From NCBI GenBank assembly GCA_963082975.1, contig OY720349.1:48155962-48219961 (forward strand): DNA of 64,000 nucleotides, in the 5' to 3' direction. This document shows, piece by piece, positions 21,398 to 35,863 of this stretch (position 1 is its first letter; each line of letters begins with the position of its first letter). The notes under the pieces were generated by a model. That model saw only the letters and a program-made list of their open reading frames with translations, had not been told where the DNA came from and ran no database searches. The DNA comes from Labia minor. Taxonomy: Eukaryota > Arthropoda > Insecta > Dermaptera > Spongiphoridae. A program made the translations under genes and the position numbers.

Positions 21398-22436
21398 ATA
21401 GTCGAGTGGACACACTCCAGATTTTTTTATGTTTCTCGATGTATATATATGCTTTATAAATTTTATATTTATATGTTAAAACTTGATATTTTTGTTTTCT
21501 TAAATATTTTAAAAATAAAAGAGATATAACAACAATGTGAATTTCCTTTTTTTTGTAATAATAAAATTCAATAAATGAGCCACTCAGAAGCCAACCGATT
21601 AACTCCAATTTTTAAAATTTTGCTAGTAATGTAATATAATGTAATGTAATCTGCAACATATGAAATTAATATTCAACTTGATAATCTTAATATTGCAATG
21701 CAATATACATTTTACTGTAATCGATAACCCTGTATTTACTACAAACTGTGAACTTTGGGCTTCATTTTCTCAGTTTGTTTCTATGTTTCTGTTTCTTTGT
21801 TTATATGTGGAGTTAAACGGTTTGGCATCTCACAGTTGCTCAAATATTAACGAAAAATTTAATCAATGCCGGCTAATTTATTGAGATAACTTAAGTCATA
21901 AATAAAGTCAATTATATTGGAAACTAATTTTTCTTTACTCAATATTTAATTAATAAAAGATTTTAAAATTATTATCAAAATTTCTTATTAATAGTTAAAT
22001 AATTAAAACTAGTTAATCAATCCTGAACTACAACTTTCAATTTCTAGAATCATTACATTAAAATTTAAACAACATTCTATATTCCATTATTTCAAAATAG
22101 TAATAATTCCTTTCTATAGATAAAATTTTTAATTTTTAAATTATTTATTCAAATAATTTTTATAATAGAGTAGATCGATTGAAGAAGAAAGTTTAACAAC
22201 TTGTTAATGAAGCATGACGTCATGCCTGTAACTGTCATTTCTATGTTTTTCTCATGATATTCCAATATATTTGACTTTTAAATTTTAATTAAAATTATAA
22301 AAAATACATAATCGCAAATTGATTTTTTTAAATTATATCATCATCTTTATGATGACTGAAAATAAATAGATTTTTCAGAGAAAAAAATAAATATAAAATG
22401 TTCAAAAATTATAGAAATTAATCTAAAAACTAAAAA
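21398..22436 (+). promoter_or_regulatory. Region upstream of VPS8, probable promoter
   Basis: AT-rich, with a perfect 14-bp palindrome GCATGACGTCATGC at 22212-22225 containing a consensus CRE/ATF site 212 bp before the VPS8 ATG. A seven-codon upstream frame starts at 22398 and ends before the main ATG. The 74-codon frame at 21660-21884 begins with a hydrophobic stretch but shows no known domain. The transcription start cannot be placed. Confidence 0.4.
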
Positions 22437-25400
22437 ATGGCAAGTGCTGAAAATTTTCAAGAGGATTCATGTGATTCTCTTCTTATAGAAACTTTAAATT
22501 TAGATTTGGAAGGTGTAAGTATTCAGTATAATGCGGTCCAAAATTTTTTAAACACTTATATTTAATTTTATATTTTCCTCCTAGTTGGACGATGCAGAAT
22601 ATGACATTCCACCAATTGATTCTCTTCCAACTTTAGAAAGTATTCTTCATGAACATGATCAAACTTCACTGAGCGAAGATGAAATGTCAAATCTTATGCT
22701 TCCAATTGGAGAAGTATATTTATTTTTTATTGTATTTATTTATATTTGATATGTTTTGATTTTTATAGATATATAGATTTTATTTCCATAATTAAGTTTA
22801 GTCTTTTTGTATTTTTCCCGGTGTTTTTTTTATATTAGATCCTGTAGATAAGAAATTTTTAATTATTTATTAATTTATAAATAAAAATATATTATATATA
22901 AATAAATATAATAATTATATTTAATTAATATAAATAGCCTATAAATAAATCAATTCTTTTATTCACAAATCTCAATTTCATCCACAATTTGTTAATTTAC
23001 AGAAAGAATAAAATTCTTTATTTATAAGAACTAATTTTGGTAACTTTTATTGACTTTTTAAATTAATTCTGAATAAATTTTGAATTATTTTATTCAGTAA
23101 AAAACTTCAATTGATTTTATTTTGTATAGTTATAATATTTCATAGGAAAATGTAAGATAAAGTAAAATAATTGTATTCTTTTGAAAAATGGATTTACTCG
23201 ATTATTAAATGGCCCATTTTTTTATTAATTTAATTATTTTTTAATTAATTTTTAATCTTTTAAAAAATTTTAGGGAAATTTCGAAGGAAGTGAGACTACT
23301 TCAATTGGAAGTATTGGTAATCGAAGTAGAAGTTCATCAGAAAGAAGAAATGCAACTTCAAGTAATAAAACTCCGCCGAATACATCTGTTCTTAGACATG
23401 TGATTCTTAAGAATATATCTGCACAACTCCATCATTCTTCTGTAAATATATTTTTTATTATTTTTATTTTATAAGATTGATTTAGAGTTATTATACAATA
23501 TAAATTTATCAAAATTTTAAAAATAAAAAAAATAAATATTTTTTCAGGAAAATATTAATTCAGGACTTCCTACAGCGATGGCTGCTAGTACCATGATAGG
23601 TATAGGCACATCTCATGGTTTAGTTCTCATTTTTGATTCTGGACAAAATATCCGTTGGTGTTTTGGGGATGCTCAAAAGGACCAACAAGGGTCTGTTTCA
23701 AGCCTTAGCTTTAATCATGATTGTACAAGATTACTTGTAGGATATGCAAGAGGCCAAATTCTAATGTATGATTTAACTAATGGAAAACTTTTACGTACAA
23801 TGACTGATGTACACCCCCCAGGAACTGCTGTTCTTCATGTAAAGGTATTTAAAAAAAATAATTCTCATTTGTTTGAATTTGAATTCATTTAATCTCATTA
23901 GTTTACAGATTGGCCTACGTTAGCACTTTGTTCTGATAGTGGAGGTTCTGTTTTTGAATTAAACTTTAGAAGGACTTTAGGTGTACGTGGATGTGATAGT
24001 AAATGTTTATTTAGTGGAAGTCGAGGCGAAGTTTGTACACTTGAACCACTTTTACTTCATCAATTAACATCTCATCCACTACATGGATTTGTTCTTATTG
24101 CGATGGCTACACTTTCAAAAGTAAATTTTAAAATATCTTTTAAATTTACAATAATTATTAAAATGGTTAAAAAAATTTCAGGTTATTGTTGTTAGTATTA
24201 GACCCAGGCTCCGTGTTCTTTTTACACATCCTCTACAATCTAGTCTTGCCACACTACCTCTCCTCGCTTGGCAGTTTGTGATTATTCAACTTGCTGACAC
24301 TTCAAAAGTAGTAGATCCTGTTCTTGCTTTTGCTCGTCAATCCACAGTATTTTTTTACCAGGTGAAACTATATAAATATATTAAATTATGTGTTGATTTT
24401 TTTTTTGAAAATCTTTAACTATATTTTTAATTTTTTCAAAGGTTTCTGTGGATTCCCGTAATAAAGTTCGATTTTTGCCTTTGCAAAAAGTTCAAGTGCC
24501 ATATCAATTATTAAGTTTACATTGGTTAAATGCTCGTACCTTAGCAGTAATGGATACTCTAGAACAATTGCGACTTTTAGATGTTAGAACTCAAGAAGAA
24601 TTGGAATCCGCCGATTTAGCTAAACGTGGGGTTGCTCTTGTATATGCTACTAGTCATTTTAAAGGGCTCAGTACTGGAGGAAATGTTAGTAAAGCCATGG
24701 TAAGTTAGCAACTATTTTTTATTTTTTCAAATTAATTTTATTTTATTTTTAAAATTTTTGAGATTTATATAAATTAATAATAATAAATTTTATTTATTTT
24801 TAATTTTTTCATTGAAAACCAAAAATATATTATGTTATTAATAATAGGATTATTGAAATTTAAATGTTAGAAGAAGAATTTTACGTGATTTAAGTTTTTC
24901 AAAAAATTATCCATTCATTATAGGCACTTGCAGGAGAACGCGCTTGTTATAATTCATCTGTTAGCTTTGGAAATCAGTTACTTGTTCTCGGTACAAAAAC
25001 ATTTCATGTTTTTAGTATTAGAACATGGAATGAACGTTTAAATCATCTCATAAAACAGGTTTATATAAAATCAAATATATCTTTTTAATATACTTTTATT
25101 TCAAATTACTTTAAATATATCCTTTATTCTCAAAACAGAATCGGCACCTTGATGCATTATCATTAGGAATGGCTATTTATTTGGATAAAGCAAAAGCTGT
25201 TGTGGGACTTAAGGGACCCAAGAATAAAAGAAAAGAAATAACAAAAAACAAGGTTTATTTTAATATTTTTTAAAAATATTTATTATTTACTTTATTATTA
25301 TAATATTTTTATTTAAAGGTAATTGAAATGCTAATAGGATTTATTGAAGATAAAATTACTGAATCTGCAAGCGGAGATTTTTTACAAGAAACAATTTCGC

Positions 25401-28400
25401 AATGTGTAAATCATTGTGTTGAATTAAATGCTATGTATGTATTTTTTAAATGATTTTGTAAAAATACTCACGTTTTAAAAAAATAAATAATATGTTAATG
25501 ATTATTTATTTAGAATTTCTATATATTTTTAGGGATCTTTTATTTGGAAAACTTTGGGAAACTTGTGCTTCATCTAGTGGGCGATCAATTTACCTTGAAT
25601 CTCTTGCCATTTGGATTGAATCTGCTAGAATTAGTCATGTACCCCCAGGAATTATGCAACAACTTGTTGGACATTTTGAAAAAAAAGGTAAGATCTGAAT
25701 ATATTTTTATTTTTCTTCTTTATAAACTTTATTAATCATTTTTATAATGTTTTAGAAATGTTACATGAACTTGAAGCATGTGTTGTTAATCTTGATGTTG
25801 CATCGCTAGATATAGATCAATTAGTTCGTTTAGGGAAAACTCATTGTCTTTATGATGCTCTTATCCATATCTATAATCAAGCATTAGCTGATTATATCAC
25901 CCCACTTACTGAACTAATTAATTTACTAAGAGATGCAATCTCAACAGGTAAACAATACATATTATATATATATTGTTCGATTCTTTACCTTATAAAATAT
26001 CACTATCATAAAACAAAAAAAAAACATTAAAATCTTAAATAAAATATCATTTTTCATTTGTTTAAGTGAAAAACTGAATATAATCTGGAGCTTCTTTTAC
26101 TTTTACACTTCTTTTTTTATTGTTAAATATTAAATAGTTTTCATATTTGACATTTTACATTAAACTGGTGAATTTTATTTAATATTTCTATTATGTCAAT
26201 AGGTAAACAGTTGAGCGATGAACAAATTTCCCTAGGAAACAAATTACTGGTTTATATAAGTTGTTGTCTTGCTGGACGAGCTTATCCAGCTGGAGATATT
26301 CCCTCATCCCTCGTCGATAATGTTAAACATGAAGTTTTCAAATGTCTCACTTGTTTACATAGTAAAGATGCTAATGATACAGAACCACCATATCCATATT
26401 TAAGGTGATTTATCATTTGATTTTGCTTTAATTAATGATGTATATAATACACACAAGAATGCCATATATAAAACTTGTTTAATTTATTTTTAGAGTACTT
26501 TTACACTTTGATACCAAAGAATTTGTTAATGTACTTGCTCTTGCATTTGAAGAACCTGAATTTACTTCGGAACTCGGCATCAAACAAATACAACGACTAA
26601 TTGATATTTTAGTTCTTATAATGGTTCAAGGACAAGGGTTTTCGGTAATAATTAATAATTAAATTAAATGAATTACGAAAAGGTTTAAAAGACTCAATTT
26701 TTTAAATAAATTTTTTTCTAAAATGAAACTAATAGTTTTCTAGAGGACCCTATTTTTTAGGAATTTTTAATAATATTCATTTTTGTTTCAGCCCAGTCAA
26801 ATTGGCATACTATTTACTTTCCTTGCTCGACTACTTGCTAGACCCAGTAACAATTCTGCCACAACATTACATGTCGATCGTAGTCTTTTTGAAAGAGTTG
26901 TGCATTTTTTGACTGCGGAGGATACTGATGGTGGAAGTGCATCTCTAGGTCGGCACGAGGAGCGACAACAAGCACTTCTTGAATTAATTCGAGCAGGAGG
27001 TTTAGCTAGTTATGATTATGATACTCTGCTGCTTCAAGCTAAAAAAGCCCAATTGTATATATCCTTAATTAAAGTGTAAAGTATGATGTTAACTAATTAT
27101 TTAAAAAATTCTTTAAGCTATCGGGTCTGTGAGCTCATTTACGAACAACGTCAAGAATATGATAAAATTTTGAGTTGTTATCTTCAGGATCCTCTTCGGC
27201 GGCCTCAAGTCTTTTCATATCTTGGAAATATTTTGTTAATTTATAATAATTCTCAAGATAAAGTTAAAGTTGAAGTACAAGTCATTGAAAATATAAAAGT
27301 ATGAATTTTTATTTTCCATAAGTGTTCCAGAAATAACTTCATTTTTCAAATTTATTTTATTTCTGTGACACTCGTTTACATATTTCAAAGTAATTTTTTA
27401 TTTTTTGATTATATTTTTATTTCAGGAATTATTAGATATTGATCAATTAAAAACTGGTCATATTATATATCAACATTTAACAAAATCTATACCTAAAATT
27501 ATGGATATATTAGAATCAGATCCTAAAGTTTTTTATCAATTTTTGGAAGGAATTCTACAATTTAAGTAAGCTAAAATCATTTAAAATGTAGTTTTTAAAT
27601 ATAAAATTAATTCTATTTTTATAGAGATACTGATCCTGGATTTGGAAATTTAAGGGATGAATTGATAATTGAACCTGAGATGATTGAAAAATATCTCGCT
27701 CTTATGTGCCAATTTAAAGTTGATAAAGTTGTTCCATTTCTCACATCTAATGATGCCTATCGCTTGGATAATGCAATAGAAGTATTTATTATAAAAAAAT
27801 GTTCATTTTTATTTTAAATTGTTAATTAAAATTAATATTTTAGATAACGAGAAAATATAATCATTCTGATGGCACAGCTTATCTTCTTGAAAAATCCGGA
27901 GATTATCAAGCAGCCATGCATCTTTTACTTGAATCTTTGGAAGATGTATTGGCAAATGACAATTTAAATGATAATACGCGAATATCATCACTCATTGATC
28001 GTCTTTCATGTTTATGCCAACGAGGGTCAAATACTTTAGATGAAAAGGGTCGTCAAGCGCTTTGGTTTCCACTTCTTAAAGCAATTATGAAACCACAAAG
28101 ATCAAAATTAAAAGATTATTCTGGTAGATATTTATTATTTTATCTCAATCTTTTGAAAATAATATAATATTATTTTTTTTTTAGAATTAAAAACTATTAC
28201 ACATAAATTAGTAACAACAATGAGTGGCTATGTTTCTCTCACAGCCATTATTCAACTAATACTAGAAGAACCTGCCTATGTGGGTGGAATTTTTGGAGAT
28301 ATTCGACCTCTAATTATGGGTAAACTTTCAGATATTAAATAATGAATAATTTACTAAAATTATATCAGTGATGAAAATTATAATTATATTTGTTTTCTAT

Positions 28401-29016
28401 TTATAGCAATGTTAAGTAATTCACTCTATGAAGAAACTCTTGTAGAAACTACCTTCCGTATCTTAAGCAATGATCTCCATGAAAAAATGTCTTCACTTTT
28501 AAAATCGTCATCCCGTGGAATAATGCCAAAATTATTTGGTTGCATTACATGTCGTAAAAAATGGTCTGCCACTGATTCTATTCTTCTATTCAGGTTTGCT
28601 TCTTTAATATTATTATAATCTGAATCAATTTTTTTTAATAATATTCAGTAAACCAATTATGAAAGAAATTTAAATTGAAAATTTAATGTAATGTTTGAAA
28701 TTTTAATGTTTATTATATTATTATTTTACAGATGTGGTCATGGATTTCATTTGAAATGTTTATTAGTACCTGACAAATGTAATATTTGTATGAATGTCAA
28801 TTCTGAATCTCTCAATGAAATGCCAAATTTATCAAAAGTATGAATATTTATAAATGACACTTAATTTTAAAATTATACTTCACTTTAATTTAATTTTCTT
28901 TTTAGGAAAATGAATGGTTTAATTCAATGACAGTATCTGAATTAAATCTCCAAAGTAAGGAGTTTGAACTGAAACTAGAACCCCCTCCTCCACCAGATTT
29001 AGAAGGGATTTTCTAA
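22437..29016 (+). CDS. VPS8: VPS8, CORVET complex subunit (complete, 23 exons)
   Basis: VPS8 is the CORVET-specific subunit that binds Rab5 and tethers early endosomes for fusion. Exons: 22437-22514, 22585-22713, 23274-23441, 23548-23844, 23902-24120, 24182-24361, 24442-24699, 24924-25058, 25139-25252, 25319-25434, 25533-25687, 25756-25947, 26203-26404, 26494-26644, 26792-27054, 27118-27298, 27426-27565, 27625-27781, 27844-28123, 28185-28319, 28407-28593, 28732-28837, 28906-29016. All junctions are GT-AG and phases agree, giving 1317 residues, near the family norm. After an acidic N-terminus comes a WD40-like propeller (GTSHGLVLIFD; LALCSDSGGSVFELNF with CLFSGSRGEV), then an alpha-solenoid (FYRVCELIYEQRQEYDKIL, DPLRRPQVF). 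It ends with a RING-H2 finger (about 1229-1265: GCITC, RCGHGFHLKC, CNIC) and an EPPPPPDLEGIF tail. The start follows an A-rich context. AATAAA lies at 29031. Exon boundaries were assigned by eye. Confidence 0.95.
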
Positions 29017-30470
29017 ACCTAATCATATTTAATAAATATTATAAAGAAAATTTTATTGTATTAATATAATATTAATATATTCCTTCATATATATATCTAT
29101 GTATATTGTCATAATTTGAAATACATTTATCATTATTGATATGTTAATTTTTTATTTCAGCCTATATTTTTCTTTCAAAAGAAAAATATTTAAATCACAA
29201 AATTTGTTTGAATTTTACTAAAAATATTTCCAATTTCCAAAGTTATCAGAGGGTGGGCATAAATATATATAATAAAAATAAAAATAATATTTTCCTATGT
29301 AAAATTTCAATCATGGATAATTATAAAGATTTTTAAATAGAATATAATAAATATTTTTTATTATACAAAATATTAAATTTTCAATTTTAATATTAAAAAT
29401 GTCACTTCTGCTCTTTGAATAGTTTTTAGAATTAATATCAAATATATTCATAACTTTTAAAATTTAAAATAAAGTGAGAATGGTCTCTATAAATAAAGAA
29501 ATTAAGAAATTGTCAATCGGTCATTAATATGCTATAGTGACATTACGTATCTTAAATCTTTTTTAAAAAAAAGTATATTCCTTGGTTAGAAGTTTGATTT
29601 CAATAGGTTTTTTACTGACTTCTTTGTATATTTTAACATAACGTTCATTTGTGTGAATATTAAAATGTCTTTGCTTATATTCTCAAATGAAATAAAAATA
29701 TTTCATACAAAAAAAATAAGTAATCACTGGCTGGTTGTATCATAGCAAGGATGAACTGGAGCAGCTCTATGAATATTGAGAAATTTACTAGAACTTAAAA
29801 TATATAATTTTTATTTTTATAGGCGCATTATTAAATTAAAAAAACTATGTAATCATAAAACTCACGCGCGCGTCTCCTATGTTTAATATGTTGAATTTCA
29901 ACACATTTATTCAATTTGCAACATACTAAACCACTGATAGGGAAGGTCTGTGTCACTGATTTCCAAAGTGGGCGATACAGGGGACAGTGATTTCTGGAAA
30001 ATTGTATTACCTTCCTATTCTGAGTTCAATAAATAGTTTCAACTTTTCGTTACTTAATGTTACTAATTTACACCTTTTTTACTATATTTTTCGAAAAGTA
30101 GAAAATGAAATCACAATTATATTTTGCTGTTAAAAAAAATTTAATTTCCTAATATATTTTTCTGAAAAATGGCGGTATGCCAAATAAGTTTAAATACTAA
30201 TTTAATATTATACTTTAAAATACCACTATTAAACCAAAATCATTTAATAAGTTATGGTGATATGTTTCTGTATCTTTGATAGTGACAATCGCCACGATTA
30301 GTGGAACCTTCGGTTAATCTCGTCGTTCGTATAAAGCCTTTTATTGATACATTTTTTAATAGTAAAAATCGAAAATTGTAATTTATTTATAAATTTTACA
30401 TTTTGTTATATACAATTTTATAACTTTTACTTATATGACTTCTTTTACGTGATTACTTTAATGTATATTA
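29017..30470. other. VPS8 3' flank and intergenic DNA
   Basis: Contains the VPS8 poly(A) signal at 29031 and AT-rich filler. Near 29954-29978 the motif CACTGATTTCCAAAGTGGGC resembles a hAT-type terminus, but no matching right end was found, so it may be a lone relic. No gene is visible. Confidence 0.45.
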
Positions 30471-30916
30471 CAGTAGAACCTCGATAACTCAAACCTCGGT
30501 AACTTAAAAACCTCTATAACTTAATATGTTCCCTTCCCATCAGAGCCCAAAACCTCAATAACTTAAAATACGCAACCTCTATAACTTAAATAAGTAATCT
30601 CTGTATTGGCCCTCAGAAGCTGAAATCTTGAAGAAACAAAAATCAGGAGTCTTCAATGTAAAAGACGAAAAATTGGTTCAGTGTCGAAACAAAAACATCA
30701 GTGTTAGTGGACCCATACTGAAAGAAAAAGCTGAAGAGTTCGCTAATTCGCTGAAAATCAAAAATTTTAAAGCCAGTAATGGCTGGTTAGAGTATCTTAA
30801 GAAACGACATGATTTAGCCTTTAAAAAAATGTTATTAACCTATCCCTAACATAGACCCTTGATAACTTAAAATATTTTGTGTTTCCCTTGAACTTTAACT
30901 TATCGAGGTTCTACTG
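30471..30916 (+). mobile_element. Tigger/pogo-type transposon relic
   Basis: The left end CAGTAGAACCTCGATAA (30471-30487) is the inverse of the right end (30900-30916); this is a typical Tigger terminus. Subterminal DNA repeats the motif ACCTC(T/G)ATAACTTA several times. TA precedes the left end; AA follows the right end, so one duplication base has probably mutated. The 446-bp element is internally deleted and retains a piece of transposase. Confidence 0.85.
30628..30849 (+). pseudogene. Truncated Tigger transposase, CENP-B/Tc5-type helix-turn-helix
   Basis: The 73-residue frame reads KKQKSGVFNVKDEKLVQCRN, then SGPILKEKAEEFANSLK and FKASNGWLEYLKKRHDLAFK. The SGP-x-LKEKA and S-x-GWL-x-KKRH patterns are those of the second DNA-binding helix-turn-helix of Tigger/CENP-B-like transposases. 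The DDE catalytic domain is absent, so the fragment is inactive. It lies inside the inverted-repeat element. Confidence 0.8.
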
Positions 30917-32430
30917 AATTATATATATATTATACTTAATCAATAAATTTACGATTAAACATATACATTCAAATAATATTAAAAATATTTTCAGCATTCC
31001 TAATCAAAAATTTCTCTCAATTCTATAACTAAAACTATGATATAGACCTTTAATTTTGAAAGTGAAATGAACAGATTTTTAAAAAATATAGATATTATAT
31101 AATTTATACTTAATTTACTGTAAACTTTTTATTTACAACTAATTCATATTTAACATCTTAAAAAATGCCAATGTTTTTTTTTATTGAATTTAAAATTGAT
31201 CGCTAAAAGAAATTGTATTAATTTAGTTATATTTAATTATATTCGCCCGAAAGAAATTTATAAAATCAATTTACATACTGATAAATTGATAAAAACTTGG
31301 ACAAACTTGAAATAATCAATCAATATTTTTAATTGACAAAATATGCTAACCTTTAATTTTCAATTTTTAATCAACAAAAAATGGACTTTTCTCCATTTTC
31401 AAAATAAACGGTCCATATCTGGACCACCATTATCTATAGATAATTTAACATTTTATATTTTGTTGATTATATTCATGACAAAATTTGAACAAATTTTAAA
31501 TATTTCATAAAATTTTTTTGATATTATTTTACATAAATAGAGATTATAGTGAATGGATGAACCATTTAATTGATAGATCTTAATCGGGTAACTTTTGTGA
31601 TATTGACGGGAAATTAACTCAAACAAGTTTTTTCTCGAAAAAATATTAACAAAAATGATGAAATAAGACTTAATAAATTATTGTTTAATAAAGATAATCA
31701 TCTAATTAAATTAGTTTACTTTGTAAATAATATATCTTCTTAATCAAATAATATATAGAAAGAATATTATTTTACCGTATCATGACATTTCTTTGTGATT
31801 CCATGATTAAAGCACATAGAATATTCAATTTTCATTTTTTTAAAATCTGTCTAGAAATTTTAAAATTTATAATTTTAAACTTTTGTTTAAATAAATATTT
31901 TATAAACTTATTATTTTCCAATTAATTTTTGTAGATGAAAAGGCATAAACATAAATTAAACTTAAAGTTTATAAACCATATATCAAAATTATTTTTCTTT
32001 TACTTGGATACATTTACAACTTAGAAAAATGTTTAAACTAGATTACACGATTAACTAAATTCCTCTCTTTTATTCTAATTATACTTATAAAATAAACTTT
32101 ATAGCTCAGAAAATGTATTGATTTTATTTCCACACGAACTTTTTCAGTATTAAATGAAGCGCGCATTTAGTTTTAAGAGCAGCACTGTTCTATTCTGTTT
32201 TTCTGTCGTCTTTTCAGTCTATAGATGATTTAGTCAACCTCGTCTGATTTTCACCAAAATTTTATGTTTATATATAAAGTATCTTTTTCCATGTAATGTC
32301 GAATATCTTTACTTTCTATTTCTGATAACAGCCTCAGCTATATTGAAAATGAGGTGGCTATAAGAGGCCATTAAAATGAATCCGTAGAATTAATAAAACA
32401 TAATTGACTGTGACAAAAATTTGTGATAAA
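30917..32430 (+). other. Intergenic DNA and probable CARMIL promoter/5' UTR
   Basis: AT-rich with no coding frame. A patch at 32150-32230 is slightly richer in GC and ends in a possible acceptor (TCTTTTCAG at 32211-32219), so a 5' UTR intron is possible. The CARMIL ATG follows at 32431 in the context GATAAAATG. Confidence 0.4.
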
Positions 32431-35400
32431 ATGTCCACTAAATCTCAACTCACGAAAGATTTAAATGGTGAGCTCATCTTTGTTTACATTAAAATAAATA
32501 ATAGTAACTGGGCCTAGCCTCATGTATTATTTTAATTTCATTAATTCTCAAATGATTTTTAAAGATTATTTTGAAGTGATTTTATTTTCGAGATATTTTG
32601 ACATATAAAAACTTTTCACTTCTTTTTATTCATATTAATTAAATTTATATTTACTCTTTACAAATAATTCATTCAATTTTATTTATCCATTGAAAAGTAA
32701 GAAAAAATTTATCTTACATTTAAAGAAAATGTAAATATTTATAAAATTGATTTTTTTCTTATATCAGTCAGATGAAAATTTTTAAAATGTCATTTTTAAT
32801 GTTAAAGCAAATTTAAAAAAAATTACCAAAATTAATTTCTGAATTTCATTCTAATTAAATTTACCTTTTTTTTAATTAATCATACATATAATTTTCGAAC
32901 ATTCGATATAAAAAGTATTGTTTTTAGAGTGATTCTTAATTAAAATAAACTTAATTCACCTTTAATAAATAAATTTAATTTATATGTATTTGAATTTTTA
33001 TATATATTTATTTCTAAAATTAATCGATTATGAATTTATTTGTACTTATACATGTATAGTTTTTGGTTAATTTATTTGAAATTTATTTAATTTTAGAAAG
33101 TGTAAAGACATTGCTTGGAAAACATGCCAAAATTTTGCTCAAGACTGTCGTTAAATTAGAGATCAAAAATGATAAAACTGAAAACCGAGTCTTGGTGAGT
33201 CATCCATTTCTCAATTATGACATCAGGGTGAGAGTTAAGTCAATTTAATCATTTAACTCTTATTCTTTTATTTAATCAGGTTTTTACACCATGCCGATTA
33301 TTTATTCTAACTGCCAAAGTACCTACTAGGGTAATTATTTTTTTATATAATTTTGTCAACAAATACACATAATTTTAATTTTTATTGTTATTGTAGGTTG
33401 ATTTTCATTTTCATTATCTAGAAATTCAAGCAATTGAGAGCAAAAAACAAAATCAGGTAAATTCCAAAATTGAATATGAATATATTATGAGAATATAATT
33501 TTTATCAAAATATTTTAAAATATAAATTTATAATTATATATAACAACTTATTTTTATTTGAATGATTTAACAAAATATGCATAAATAGTTAAAGAAGGTC
33601 TGAATAGCGAAATATTGTACAAAAGTAATTCAGATTAATTCAAGCTCAACATATAAGAAGGCAAAAAATTGATTGTTACGTTCAAAAACTTTCGAATTAT
33701 AGATTTAATTAAGACAATTATTTATCATTGTGAATTTTCTTTAAATACAATCTTTCTTATCAAAAACATGCAACTTCACGCATTAATGAATTTAAGACAA
33801 TTACAACTGTCAATTTCAATAACACCTTAATTGACCTCTCAATAAAAAGTTTTCTAAGTAAATTATTAATAATTTAGTTTTACTTTAATCTTTGAATATA
33901 TGATAAAAAATACTACATTATATAAAAAATTTATTATTTTATTCAAAGATAAAATTTAGATAAGTTTTATCTTTTCAATAATATCATTTGGCAAACAAAT
34001 AAAATTTCGATATTTTTTATATTTTAATTAATCATTTTTATTTCATTTCACTTTGCTTAAAAAGATTCATGCCCCTGAAATCATTTGAAGTATAAAGCTA
34101 CTGATGCCCTAATAAACTTCTTATTAATTAGTCATCAAAAAAGTTAAAGTTTAAATTTACCTTATCTATATTATTAATATCAATATTAATTCACATCGAA
34201 ACTTATCCTTTTAGAATTATTTAATTTTTAGTATATTGTTAAAAATTAATTTTTACGGAAATTAGAAATAATTTAAGTCTGATCCCACATTCTTAACTGA
34301 TAATTAATTAAAAATGTTTTTAATAAATTCCATTCATTTGGTTTAATAATTCATATTTAATTCTCAATAAAGGAATTTTACTAGAGTATGTTACGCTTGC
34401 TAAAGCTTTTCCTTGATAGTACTTAATTAGAATTTCAAGAATTAATTCATATTCATTACTATTTCTAATTAGTATTTATCTAATAAGAGATTGCAATTAA
34501 AAAGCTCATTGATTTTATCTTTTTTTTTATTTTAATTACCATAATTAATTCTTTTTTCGTTGAATAAAACACTGTTTAATTATTTATTTATTAAACATTT
34601 TTAGTTGAGTTTAACAGTTGGTGAAAAAGTCCATACCTTTTTAACATGCGACGATACTGCGATCTACGAAATAGACAAAATGATCGATGCTTTGGCGAAT
34701 GCAATTCGTGTTATTTTTCCAACTGTACCTTTACAGTATGTGATTACATTTAAATAAAATATATTTTCATTAATTTATTGCTATTTTAATGATAATATTT
34801 TATTCTAGATTTATAATACGGAAAGTAGAAATGCTTCCCGGTCGTCGAACGGAAATGTTGGAAGAATTAAATCGATCAAACGATGGCCGAGCAATTGGTC
34901 CTTGCGGAGGTTTTTCAACTCAGTATGCCTTCATGTGCGATTATCACGGGCTTCCTTATCGAGCCGAAGTTTCTTGGGTATATTTCATCATGGATTAATT
35001 AATCAAATTTAAGGGAAATTAAAATAATTGAAAGTAACTTTCTTCTGCAGGACGTGGATACAATCTACCTATCACATGATACAAGGGAATTATGTTTAAG
35101 AGATTTTGACCATTTAGATCAAAAGTAAATATGTTCTAGAAATTTTTATTTTATCCGAATATTCAACAATTTTATTTTATTTTTAATAATGTGCAATTAA
35201 TTTATTTTTAGAGATATAGTGCCAATTATTAGTGCCCTCGAATATAATACATGGTTTACTAAATTTAGAGCAAGCAATATCAAATTGACGCATGAATCCA
35301 TAGATCGAATTTTACATATAATGAAAAAATCATTAAGTATAGAAGAATTATATTTAGATAATTTAGGTGTGAAATGGTAAGTTTTTTTACATTTTATTTT

Positions 35401-35831
35401 ATTTCTTTTTCCGTTTATTTATTTGTTATTTATTTTAATAATATATTAATTAAAATAATTTTAGGGATTTCGCTCACAAATTATCACTTTCTTTGATATC
35501 AAACAATAAAACGCCTTTACATACTTTGGATCTATCGAATAATCTTATTGAAGACAAAGGTATGTATGTTTTAATACAAATTAATATAATACGGTTTGAA
35601 ATTTTTTTTAATTCAAAATTGTTATTGACGTTGTTGTGTTTGAATTAGATTTAATTTTATATGGAAAAATTTTGATGTTTAACTTTTTAAATGTAATATG
35701 TCGTATATCCCAAATTCTTTTTGCATTTCATTTGCCTTCAGGGGGTGATTTAAATCAATTTTGACTTATATTATTAAAAACTCTTTAACTTAAAAAAAAT
35801 AAATACTTATTTAAAAAATTAATTATTTAAC

Positions 35832-35863
<32 letters not shown>

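Noticed and set aside
21660-21884. Small secreted protein frame (74 codons, hydrophobic start)
   Set aside because: AT-rich frames starting with hydrophobic codons are common by chance; no conserved motif, and it lies in the VPS8 upstream region.
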